The notes under the pieces are model-generated. The model ran no database searches and was not told the DNA's origin. It was given only the letters and a program-made list of their open reading frames with translations. Made by a program: the position numbers and the translations under genes. Source: Marinomonas sp. SBI8L (GTDB lineage Bacteria > Pseudomonadota > Gammaproteobacteria > Pseudomonadales > Marinomonadaceae). From it: a stretch of DNA of 64,000 nt. Where the stretch lies: positions 58,461 to 122,460 of the forward strand of contig NZ_JSEO01000016.1 of NCBI RefSeq assembly GCF_001624705.1, given 5' to 3'. Shown here piece after piece: positions 53,565 to 63,741 of the stretch (within the stretch, counting starts at the first letter, position 1; every line of letters starts with the position of its first letter).

Positions 53565-54841
53565 TTGGCAATTTACCGCCAAAAACACACAAAAAGTATC
53601 TATGTCAGGCTCAGAGTTGATGGTAAAGAGATCAAGCGTTCTCTCAAAATATCAAATATTGACGAAGCTAAAAGTCGAGATTGGGCGTTAAAGTTTGAGT
53701 ATGAAGGAAAGCTAACAGCAGGCTTACCCATTATTGAAAGTAAAGAGCCTATGATCAACACTGCTATAAAGCAGATTTTGAAAAATATGGAACTCAAAAA
53801 AATCAAAAGAACAACTTACGCTGATTATAAGTATGTTTTTGAAAATGTGATGTTCCCTTACTTCAACAGAAAATCAATGTCTTTTCTTACAACTAAATTG
53901 TTCGTCTTTATTTTGAAACCCTGGAATTATCAAAAAGCCGTATAACCATACATAAAACTTGTTTCAAAAAACTTTTTGAACATCTTGAAGAAGAGCTTCT
54001 CAAAAAATCTAACTTTCCTATTATCCCAAAAATAGAAACAACCGAACAAGAAATCAGACATTCATTCTTATTCCCTCATTTGACTGTTATTGATGCAGGG
54101 TTTGATCAATACATGGATCAGACAGTAGAAAAACTAGCTAAAACAAAAGAATATAGAACCATATTAAAATATTATTTTAAGTTTTTAATTGAAACAGGGG
54201 TTAGACCAGGCGAAGAAGTTAAACATTTAAAGTTTAGTAATTTTAAACGATCTACAAATGACTATGGTGAAACAGAAGTATTCTGTATTGATCACCAAAG
54301 GGAAAACAGCCCGGCACCTTAAACAAGGAATAAAAATTGTTTTAACGAATGGAAAATAACACAATCTATACTTGAAATGGCTAAAGTTCAAAATCCAGAT
54401 AAAAAGGTAACATTAAAAAACTTTAACACTATTCAAAGATCTATTTTAGAAAGCTTAGAAGGCAAGTTTACTTGTTATTCAAAGCAGTTTGGTAACTACT
54501 TAAAATGGTTAGAAAAAGGTGATTACCTGAAAACAGATAGGACTTATATATTGTATTCTTACCGTCATACTTTTATAACAGAAAAATTAAAGCAAGTTGT
54601 AGATATCTACCTAATAGCTAAATATGCGGGTAATTCAGTAGAAATGATACAAAATCATTATGATGACTACAAGCTTGATCAGCAGGATCACATTGACCAA
54701 TTAACAGGAACACACCGTACCGAAGATAAAAAGAAAAAATCATTCGGAAAAACAATACAGATCGGAAGTGGTGTTAATATTACAAGCGAACATATAAAAT
54801 ATATTTCTGATCCTTTAAAAAACCTTGAGATTAACAATTGA
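53565..54841 (+). pseudogene. Tyrosine recombinase (integrase) with three frameshifts
   Basis: Joined frames give a full integrase: an N-terminal arm-binding and SAM-like part (YRQKHTKSIYVRLRVDGKEI, IKRTTYADYKYVFENV), then after a frameshift at about 53910 the text ETLELSKSRITIHKTCFKKLFEHL, and the catalytic R region (TGVRPGEEVKHLKFSNF). After a second shift at about 54290 comes the beta-hairpin ITKGKTARHLK, and after a third at about 54355 the catalytic C-terminus YSYRHTFITEKL and AKYAGNSVEMIQNHYDDY with the active-site Tyr. The start is a TTG at 53565. It would have catalysed island integration but is now inactive. Confidence 0.88.
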
Positions 54842-54866
54842 GAAAAGTAAATAATTTATTTAACCA

Positions 54867-54896
54867 AAATAGGTTTGTCCCTTAAACCTATTTTTT
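54867..54896 (+). terminator. Terminator of the integrase gene
   Basis: AAATAGGTTT (54867-54876) and AAACCTATTT (54884-54893) pair perfectly with a 7-base loop, followed by TTTATTC. Confidence 0.75.
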
Positions 54897-54941
54897 ATTC
54901 TTTTTCATTATATTCAGAGCTATCAGGGAAATTATTGGGGC

Positions 54942-55713
54942 TTAGCTCTGGAAAAATATGTTGATATTCATATTATATCTTTTCTTTTTATCTAGTTTAT
55001 TTGGGTTAGAAAGTTTATTTATTTTTTTAAGATTTTCAATAAATAACTTTAATTTAGATATCCCATTTTTCTGTTCTTTATCTTCTTTATCTTCTTTATC
55101 TTCAAGTTAATTTCCTAATTTGAAAATATTCTATTTTAACTCTTTATTGTTTTCTATTTCTTTATTAACCATAGAATAATAATCTTTAAGTTTTGTATGC
55201 ACCGCCTTAGAGCCTGGATTATATTTTAGTTTCAATTGTTTTCATTTGGTTTAAGTAAGACTTTTGATAATCAGGTAATGTGCTTTTATTAAAAAGCTCA
55301 CGAGCTGATAATCTAGCATCATCCGTCATTGGAACAATATGAGCGTGTATATGTGGCGTTTTTTCGTCAAGGTGCAACACCGCAGATACAAGGTTGTCAC
55401 CAAACTCGTTTCTTAGCCATTTACGTGCATTTATTGCAAAGTCTTTTGTGTTAGTATTACTTTGGGAAAAATCAGGTGAGAGGCTTAATACAGCTTCAAT
55501 GCAAAGCACTGCATTTTTTCTTGGGGTTATATTATTTTGCTTAAATCTACTCTTTACGTCTTTTACAGCATTAACAGAACCATGTAATTTTTTATTACTT
55601 ATTTTGGGATCGACATTAAGTGTTTCTAAGTATCTTTATACGTGAGCATTTGATAGGTTCAAATTATGATAATCTTTTATTTTTTCAAACCTTAATACTG
55701 TTTTTAATTCCAT
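54942..55713 (-). pseudogene. MobV family relaxase, decayed
   Basis: The frame starts at ATG 55713 (MELKTVLRFEKIKDYHNLN) after GGAGATTTTAA, hits an in-frame TAA at 55636-55638, and continues with RYLETLNVDPKISNKKLHGS and the relaxase motif HLDEKTPHIHAHIVPM (metal-binding histidines), then stops at 55219. In another frame the sequence goes on with NPGSKAVHTKLKDYYSMVNKEIE, the MobV GSKAKH motif, and further Lys/Glu-rich text to about 54942. At least two stops and one frameshift make it nonfunctional. Confidence 0.82.
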
Positions 55714-55771
55714 TTAAAATCTCCATACCATTTTCAGCATAAACAATCTTTGATTGTTTCTACCCGTAGGG

Positions 55772-55819
55772 CGAACACAAACGAAGTTTGTATAGTAAGT
55801 ATACAAACGTGTTTGTTCG
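55772..55819. other. Candidate oriT of the MobV system
   Basis: A perfect hairpin GTTTGTATA/TATACAAAC (55786-55794 and 55800-55808, 5-base loop) is nested in a longer imperfect dyad (CGAACACAAAC and GTGTTTGTTCG). The minus-strand text GTTTGTATACTTAC resembles the pMV158-type MobV nick region. It lies just upstream of the relaxase gene, the normal position of a MobV oriT. Confidence 0.55.
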
Positions 55820-55901
55820 TATTTACATTAAACATATGACCATATATTATAATATTGTCAAATGTTGGGACATTGACAATCACAATTAGATAGATATCCA
55901 C

Positions 55902-55989
55902 AACCGTCTCAATATCACTCCATAACTGTTCCAATCACATCACACAATAGTTCCAAGCTTATTCCGCAACCGTTCCAAAATAAAAAGCT
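55902..55989. repeat. Four iterons, exact 22-bp period
   Basis: Elements starting at 55902, 55924, 55946 and 55968 share AACYGTTCCAA (AACCGTCTCAA, AACTGTTCCAA, AATAGTTCCAA, AACCGTTCCAA), each followed by 11 variable bases. Exact 22-bp (two-turn) spacing is a hallmark of iterons bound by a plasmid Rep protein at its origin. An AT-rich stretch and a rep-like frame follow. Confidence 0.75.
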
Positions 55990-56102
55990 ACACATTGAAT
56001 TATTACTTTAAATATTAGATTGTTTTATCATTGATAAAAAAACCTAATATATCTTTAAGTATTTTATTTATTATTTATTATTTCTTCATAACGAAATAAT
56101 CA

Positions 56103-56193
56103 GAAAAAAGAAAAAAGAAAAAAGAAAAAAGAAAAAAGAAAAAAGAAAAAAGAAAAAAGAAAAAAGAAAAAAGAAAAAAGAAAAAAGAAAAAA
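56103..56193. repeat. Heptamer microsatellite GAAAAAA, 13 perfect copies
   Basis: Thirteen uninterrupted GAAAAAA units precede the rep-like frame. The length (7n) shifts frames on slippage. On the opposite strand it yields a Phe/Leu-rich frame, which I take as chance. Confidence 0.9.
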
Positions 56194-56274
56194 GAAAATA
56201 GAACAATTGAAATAAGTATAAAGAAATTACAAGAAAAATATAAGATTTTTAGAGGAGAGTCAAAATATGATCTA

Positions 56275-56660
56275 ATGGATTTCTTAAACCAAATTAATAA
56301 TGACATATTTTCATATTTTCATATTTTGTTTTAGATAAAGAAAATGAGGTCTTAACTTACAATATCAAACCTGATTATTTTGATACTAATAGCAATACAT
56401 TCTTTGTTAATGCCTGTTTATTGAAAGGACTAAAAATTAACTCTCAAAAAATCGCACTGTATTTAGTGAGTATGGGACCACACGCAAAGTACCTTCATCT
56501 TTCGCATATAGCCAAACTATTAGATATTTTGAAGGTAAGAGTCAGAAGTTAAAACAAAAGTCAGCTAATACAGCCACTATCAAAACATAATTTTATTAAA
56601 GATACTAAGCATGACCGAAGTAGGAAAAACTTTACTTTAAAATGGAAAATCTTAAACTAA
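56275..56660 (+). pseudogene. Broken rep-like gene with HTH region
   Basis: The frame begins near 56275 (MDFLNQINNDIFSYF) and breaks at three tandem copies of CATATTTT (56304-56327). With two copies the frame would join to VLDKENEVLTYNIKPDYFDTN, then INSQKIALYLVSMGPHAKYLHLSHIAKLLDIL, a helix-turn-helix-like part. An in-frame TAA at 56550-56552 interrupts, and the same frame ends at 56660. Position after the iterons suggests a replication initiator. No family is recognised with confidence, and the true start is uncertain (the frame is open upstream to 56092). Confidence 0.45.
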
Positions 56661-56697
56661 AAGAGATAATTAAAGATTTCTCTGACTATTTATAATC

Positions 56698-57693
56698 TCA
56701 TTGATTAAGTTGTGTTAGTAGCATATTTAATGAACTGGAAAATAATATTGTAGGCATAATAAGGGTAAAATAAATGATAGTTCTAACTATTTTTTTTTGC
56801 TTATAGTTGTCTTCGATTGCTTTAGCTATTGGAATTAAGTTAATCATTAGAGCAAACATCCCTACTCTTTTTGATTGAGCAGAACCCATCAGTACCGCGG
56901 AAACTGAGGTTAGTGACAATAAAAAGATTAAGTAATAAAAAAACTTTGCCGATATATCATTAAACACCATTCTATATGATGATATATAGAATATGAACAT
57001 TATCCCCATTACAAATAAATACACACCGACACCTAACTGTCCTGTGTCATTGCTTGATTTAGTTCCTAACGCAAAAGGGAGTAAAATAATCACACTTAAA
57101 TATAAAAACACACTTTTAAAGCTAATTTGCCTTTTCTTGTTTAAAGTGAAAAATAAAGGTGAAAATAATGCTGCCACATTATGCGTAAGAACACCTAATA
57201 ATATAAAAAATGTTTTTTTTAAAAAACCAGAGTGAATAAATAATAAAGAAGAGAAATATAAAAATACAGTATAAGATAAATATTGTCTGTAAACGTTATT
57301 AATTCCCATTACAGCAGGGAAAAACAATAGAAAAAGATAGGTAAAGTATTGGGGTAACCCTATATTCTTTCGTGCTTTTAATACAAGCATAAAAGAAATA
57401 ACATCATATATTATAAATGTAACTTCTGGAGACTGTGTTATTTTATATAAATATCGTGAAGAAAACCAATAGACAGGTTCTTTCAAATAATAAAGTGAAA
57501 CAAGCTCACTTTTTAATGCACTTGCATATGTATTTATATCAATATCAAAACCTGAAAATCGAGTAATGATTGAGTAAATAGTAAACAAAAAAAGTGTAAC
57601 GAAAAAATACAACTTTTCAGATTGTAGTCTTTTAACACAAAACAAAGCCCCAATTAAAATTAAAAACAAATAATATATCAGCTCATATGTCAT
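56698..57693 (-). CDS. EpsG/Wzy-type polysaccharide polymerase, island cargo
   Basis: The 331-residue protein has about ten spans and matches EpsG-type polymerases (GINNVYRQYLSYTVFLYFSSLLFI, then HSGFLKKTFFILLGVLTHNVAALFSPLFF; RQYLS and THN are the conserved pieces). Such proteins polymerise capsule, exopolysaccharide or O-antigen units in the inner membrane. The gene is intact but has no glycosyltransferase neighbours. It is extremely AT-rich. It is likely cargo. Confidence 0.75.
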   Translation of the reverse strand: MTYELIYYLFLILIGALFCVKRLQSEKLYFFVTLFLFTIYSIITRFSGFDIDINTYASALKSELVSLYYLKEPVYWFSSRYLYKITQSPEVTFIIYDVISFMLVLKARKNIGLPQYFTYLFLLFFPAVMGINNVYRQYLSYTVFLYFSSLLFIHSGFLKKTFFILLGVLTHNVAALFSPLFFTLNKKRQISFKSVFLYLSVIILLPFALGTKSSNDTGQLGVGVYLFVMGIMFIFYISSYRMVFNDISAKFFYYLIFLLSLTSVSAVLMGSAQSKRVGMFALMINLIPIAKAIEDNYKQKKIVRTIIYFTLIMPTILFSSSLNMLLTQLNQ

Positions 57694-57743
57694 ACTAACC
57701 TACAAAAAAAACCACAATTAAGTGGCTACTTTTAATAATTAAA

Positions 57744-57828
57744 TGGTGCGGGTGGCGAGACTTGAACTCGCACTTCTTTCGAAATTGGATTTTGAATCCA
57801 ACGTGTCTACCGATTCCACCACACCCGC
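57744..57828 (-). tRNA. tRNA-Leu (anticodon CAA), intact, carried by the island
   Basis: The 85-nt gene on the minus strand has a 7-bp acceptor stem (GCGGGTG/CACCCGC), a D-arm, anticodon stem TTGGA/TCCAA with loop TTCAAAA (CAA), a class II variable arm, T-loop GTTCAAG and an encoded CCA. It lies inside the island, 91 bp from the split tRNA. Its acceptor and variable arms differ from the split gene, so it is not a recent copy. Confidence 0.95.
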
Positions 57829-57919
57829 AATTTTATACAACCTTTACTTGAATACAAAAGCCAATGTAATACATTGATTTAAATAAACTTTAGCATGATA
57901 ATGCTGGAAGCGCAACGCC

Positions 57920-57958
57920 TTTTGAATCCGTCGTGTCTACCAATTCCACCACACTGGC
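57920..57958 (-). pseudogene. 5' part of a split tRNA-Leu(CAA)
   Basis: On the minus strand the fragment reads acceptor strand GCCAGTG, D-arm (TGGTGGAATTGGTAGACAC) and 5' anticodon arm ACGGATTCAAAA. GCCAGTG pairs with TACTGGT of the 53404-53457 piece (two G-U pairs) and ACGGA pairs with its TCCGT. 39 + 54 - 8 shared bases = 85 nt. Confidence 0.9.
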
Positions 57959-58189
57959 ATGGAAACTGTGGCTGCGTATTATGTTGATTTTTAAGAGGGC
58001 GTCAACTTTTTTTACCTGCTTTTTAATAAATATCTGTTTTAGACTGTTTTTGATGGCTTTTTATGCGCACTTCAAAAATAAAAAATCGAATAATCCCTTT
58101 TAAGAACATACCTTTTTAACGCAAATTTCGATAAAATGCCGAGTCTTTTTGACTTACTCTATAAATGACTTTCCCTAGGCTTGTTGCGA

Positions 58190-60420
<2,231 letters not shown>

Positions 60421-60491
60421 TTGACGCTGTTAAAGAAAATGTACAGATAAGAAATGCAATAATAATTTTATAACCATTGGAGACAGAAAGA

Positions 60492-60821
60492 ATGATCTCA
60501 TTGATCTCAGCTGCCCATGCAGAAGGTGCTGGTGCACCAGCGGATGCAGGTATTTTAAACCTAGTACTACTAGTTGGTTTTGTACTAATTTTTTACTTTT
60601 TAATGTGGCGTCCACAGGCAAAACGTCAAAAAGAACATAAAAACTTGATGTCATCCCTAGCGAAAGGCTCTGAAGTGTTAACCAATGGCGGCATGCTAGG
60701 TAAAGTTACTAAAGTAAATGACAACTATGTTGTTCTTGAAGTAGCTGAAGGTGTTGAATTGAACTTCCAAAAAGCCTCTGTTGCGGCTGTGCTACCTAAA
60801 GGTACACTGAAGTCAATTTAA
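60492..60821 (+). CDS. yajC: Preprotein translocase subunit YajC
   Basis: The ATG at 60492 (MISLISAAHAEGAG) gives 109 residues; an upstream TTG at 60477 is less likely. It has one N-terminal span (LNLVLLVGFVLIFYFLMWRPQAKRQKEH) and the YajC core (LAKGSEVLTNGGMLGKVTKVNDNYVVLEVAEGVELNFQKASVAAVLPKGTL). YajC forms a membrane complex with SecD-SecF. Confidence 0.96.
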   Translation: MISLISAAHAEGAGAPADAGILNLVLLVGFVLIFYFLMWRPQAKRQKEHKNLMSSLAKGSEVLTNGGMLGKVTKVNDNYVVLEVAEGVELNFQKASVAAVLPKGTLKSI

Positions 60822-60827
60822 TAACTT

Positions 60828-60855
60828 GAAAAGCGCCGAAAGGCGCTTTTCTTAT
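60828..60855 (+). terminator. Terminator or attenuator between yajC and secD
   Basis: GAAAAGCGCC (60828-60837) and GGCGCTTTTC (60842-60851) form a perfect 10-bp stem with a GAAA tetraloop, followed by TTATTTC. It would reduce readthrough into secD. Confidence 0.75.
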
Positions 60856-60904
60856 TTCTGTTAACTACAAGTGTTTATTAACACTATGAACCAAAGGATG
60901 TTTC

Positions 60905-62752
60905 ATGCTTAACAAGTATCCCTTGTGGAAGTATTTGCTGATTCTTTTTGTATTAGCGCTTGGGCTACTGTATGCCTTGCCAAACCTTTACCCTGATGAT
61001 CCAGCTCTTCAGCTTTCAACACAAAAAGCGACTGTTAGCATTGATGAAAGTGTTATCAAAAAAGCAGAGCGAGCTTTAACTAAAGCTAATATAGAATTTA
61101 AAGCGTCAGAGTTAACCTCTAATGGTGCAACTCTACGTTTCAATAGTGGTATTGATCAGTTAGCTGCAAAACCCGTTGTAGCTGCTGCTTTGGGCGATAA
61201 TTATGTCACTGCGTTAAACCTAGTTCCGACAACACCTGATTGGCTTGCAGCCTTTGGTGCTGGACCTGCTAAATTAGGTCTAGACCTTCGTGGTGGTGTC
61301 CATTTCTTACTAGAAGTTGATACGCCAGCCGCGTTAGCTCAGCGTATGGAAGTTGCTTCTGCTGAAATGAAAACGCTACTTCGTCAACAAAAAGTGAGAT
61401 ATCGCAAGGTAAATGTTGATGCTGGTGTACTTAAAATTCGTTTCTTGCAGGAAGCTTTTTTAACGCGTGCTGAGACCTTATTAAGTGATGAATTTCCTGA
61501 ATATATTTATTCAACTCAATCTCAAGATGGCGAGTTTTACTTAACAGCAAGTTATTCAGAATCAGCTAAAGCTGAGATTGAAGCTTATGCCTTGCAGCAG
61601 AACTTAACGACCCTAAGAAATCGTGTTAACGAGCTAGGTGTTGCTGAGCCGTTAGTACAGCGTCAAGGTAGTAATCGTATTGTGGTTGAATTGCCAGGTG
61701 TGCAAGATACTGCAGCTGCTAAGCGTATCATTGGTGCAACCGCTAACCTTGAATTCCATTTGGAAGCACCGCTTGATGCTGATGATGTTGAAGTTTTAAC
61801 CTTTAGAGATGGTAGTGGTCGTACTGCTCGCTTAGAGCGTGATTTGATTATTACTGGTGATAGTGTTTCTGACGCTAACTCGTCTTTTGATGAAAACGGC
61901 ATGCCGCAAGTAAATATCAGCCTAGATACTAAGGGCGGTAAACAGATGGCGAAAGTTACTCGTACAGCTGTTGGTCGTAACATGGCAGTTGTTTTTATTG
62001 AGCACAAATCTCGCTCTCGTTTTGTAGAAGATGAAAACGGTAAAGCTCAAGAAATTCGTCAGTCATATAGCGAAAAGGGCATCATTTCCTTAGCGACGAT
62101 TCAAACTACTCTGGGTAATGCTTTTCGTATTACTGGTTTGGATAGCTCCCGTGAATCATCTGAGTTAGCGCTATTGCTTCGTGCCGGTGCACTTGCCGCT
62201 CCAATTTACTTTGTTGAAGAAAGAACGGTAGGGCCTAGTCTTGGTGCTGAAAACATTCGTCTAGGGGTTGTTTCTGCTCAAATTGGTTTGTTAGTTGTTA
62301 TGCTATTTATGTTGGTTTACTACCGCGTATTTGGCTTGTTTGCGAATGTTTCACTAGCGATAAACATTGTTCTACTTATGGCATGTATGTCTTTGTTGGG
62401 TGCGACACTTACTTTGCCTGGTATTGCAGGGATAGTATTGACCATGGGTATGGCTGTTGATGCGAATGTCTTGATATTTTCGCGGATAAAAGAGGAGTTG
62501 GCATCTGGCCTGCCAACGCAACAAGCTATCTATTCTGGCTTTAACCGTGCTTTTACAACCATTCTTGATGCCAATATCACTACCTTGTTAGTGGCGGTTA
62601 TCTTGTTTGCTGTTGGTACTGGCTCGGTGAAAGGTTTCGCTGTGACGCTTTCTTTGGGGATAATCACTTCCATGTTTACTGCGATTGTTGTGACCCGAGC
62701 TCAGGCAAACTTGGTCTATGGTGGTCGTAAAGACGCCCGTTTATCGATATAG
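60905..62752 (+). CDS. secD: Protein translocase subunit SecD
   Basis: The 615-residue inner-membrane protein has an N-terminal span, the LGLDLRGG box followed by the large periplasmic domain, and six C-terminal spans with GIVLTMGMAVDANVLIFSRIKEE, which carries the proton-path Asp. SecD-SecF uses the proton gradient to finish export. AAAGGATG precedes the ATG. The secF gene follows 11 bp later. Confidence 0.98.
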   Translation: MLNKYPLWKYLLILFVLALGLLYALPNLYPDDPALQLSTQKATVSIDESVIKKAERALTKANIEFKASELTSNGATLRFNSGIDQLAAKPVVAAALGDNYVTALNLVPTTPDWLAAFGAGPAKLGLDLRGGVHFLLEVDTPAALAQRMEVASAEMKTLLRQQKVRYRKVNVDAGVLKIRFLQEAFLTRAETLLSDEFPEYIYSTQSQDGEFYLTASYSESAKAEIEAYALQQNLTTLRNRVNELGVAEPLVQRQGSNRIVVELPGVQDTAAAKRIIGATANLEFHLEAPLDADDVEVLTFRDGSGRTARLERDLIITGDSVSDANSSFDENGMPQVNISLDTKGGKQMAKVTRTAVGRNMAVVFIEHKSRSRFVEDENGKAQEIRQSYSEKGIISLATIQTTLGNAFRITGLDSSRESSELALLLRAGALAAPIYFVEERTVGPSLGAENIRLGVVSAQIGLLVVMLFMLVYYRVFGLFANVSLAINIVLLMACMSLLGATLTLPGIAGIVLTMGMAVDANVLIFSRIKEELASGLPTQQAIYSGFNRAFTTILDANITTLLVAVILFAVGTGSVKGFAVTLSLGIITSMFTAIVVTRAQANLVYGGRKDARLSI

Positions 62753-62763
62753 GAAACAAGACA

Positions 62764-63675
62764 ATGAAAACATCTAATATCCCTTTTATGGGAATGCGAA
62801 AACCAGTTGCCTTGCTATCTATTGTATTGGTAGTCATTTCTTTGATCTCGTTAGCTGTTAAGGGTCTTGAATTTGGTCTGGACTTTACTGGCGGAACCTT
62901 GATTGAGGTTGGTTATCAAGTTGCTCCTGAGCTTGATCAGATAAGAGCTTTGTTGGCTGAAAATCAATACGATGATGTTGTGGTTCAAACTTTTGGAGCC
63001 AATACAGATATCGTTGTGCGTATGGCAAATGTCTATACACCAACGTTAGGTGATGAGGTGCTTGCAGTATTGCGCTCAGATACAGCCAGTGTTGAGTTGT
63101 TAAGGTCTGAGTTTGTAGGTGCTCAAGTTGGTGAAGAGTTAAGAGAGCAGGGCGGCTTAGGCATGCTATTGGCTTTGGCTATTGTGATGCTTTATGTTGC
63201 TGTTCGCTTCCAGTTCAAGTTCTCTGTTGCCTCTGTGGCAGCACTTGCGCATGATGTGATTATTACCTTAGGTATCTTTTCGGTTCTAGGGTTTGAGTTT
63301 GACTTAACTGTGCTTGCTGCATTACTTGCTGTGATTGGTTATTCATTGAATGATACGATTGTAGTATGTGACCGAATTCGAGAAAATTTCCGTATAATGC
63401 GTGAGATTGAGCCGGTGGATTTGATTAATGAGTCTATTAATCAGACTTTAGGTCGTACTTTAATTACCTCCTTAACAACTATTTTTGTGTTGTTAGTGCT
63501 TTTCTTCTTTGGTGGAGAGGCTATCCATAACTTTGCTTTTGCATTGTTGATTGGTGTGATTATTGGTACTTACTCATCGGTTTTTGTGGCGGCTAACCTA
63601 TTGCTTGCACAAAAAATTGAAAGAGAAGATTTGGTTCCAACACCGAAAGAAGAGTTTGAGGATGAAATGCCTTAG
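62764..63675 (+). CDS. secF: Protein translocase subunit SecF
   Basis: The 303-residue protein starts with a span and GLEFGLDFTGGTLIEV, then six-span text including GYSLNDTIVVCDRIRENFRIMR, the SecF proton-path motif. It is the last gene of the queA-tgt-yajC-secDF run and is followed by a strong terminator. Confidence 0.98.
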   Translation: MKTSNIPFMGMRKPVALLSIVLVVISLISLAVKGLEFGLDFTGGTLIEVGYQVAPELDQIRALLAENQYDDVVVQTFGANTDIVVRMANVYTPTLGDEVLAVLRSDTASVELLRSEFVGAQVGEELREQGGLGMLLALAIVMLYVAVRFQFKFSVASVAALAHDVIITLGIFSVLGFEFDLTVLAALLAVIGYSLNDTIVVCDRIRENFRIMREIEPVDLINESINQTLGRTLITSLTTIFVLLVLFFFGGEAIHNFAFALLIGVIIGTYSSVFVAANLLLAQKIEREDLVPTPKEEFEDEMP

Positions 63676-63699
63676 CTTATAAGGAATTCATTCTTAATA

Positions 63700-63730
63700 A
63701 AAAGCCACATCATTTGATGTGGCTTTTTTG
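63700..63730 (+). terminator. Terminator of the secDF run
   Basis: AAAGCCACATCA (63701-63712) and TGATGTGGCTTT (63715-63726) pair perfectly with a 2-base apparent loop, followed by TTTG. Confidence 0.85.
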
Positions 63731-63741
63731 TTTGTAGCAAG

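Larger units (their letters stand above)
53458..57919. mobile_element. Integrated mobilizable-plasmid-like island in tRNA-Leu
   Basis: This 4.46-kb region is flanked by the two halves of tRNA-Leu(CAA) and the 8-bp core, and is clearly richer in A+T than its surroundings. It holds a broken tyrosine recombinase, a decayed MobV relaxase, an oriT-like hairpin, four 22-bp iterons, a broken rep-like gene, an EpsG-type polymerase gene and an intact tRNA-Leu(CAA). The set matches a small mobilizable plasmid that integrated and then decayed. Confidence 0.85.

Noticed and set aside
56100-56306. Minus-strand Phe/Leu-rich reading frame
   Set aside because: It is the translation of the GAAAAAA heptamer tract on the other strand. 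It has no binding site or homology pattern.
53404-57958. Intron-containing or trans-spliced tRNA
   Set aside because: The halves are 4.5 kb apart around mobile-element genes with an 8-bp att-like core. Island integration explains this better.
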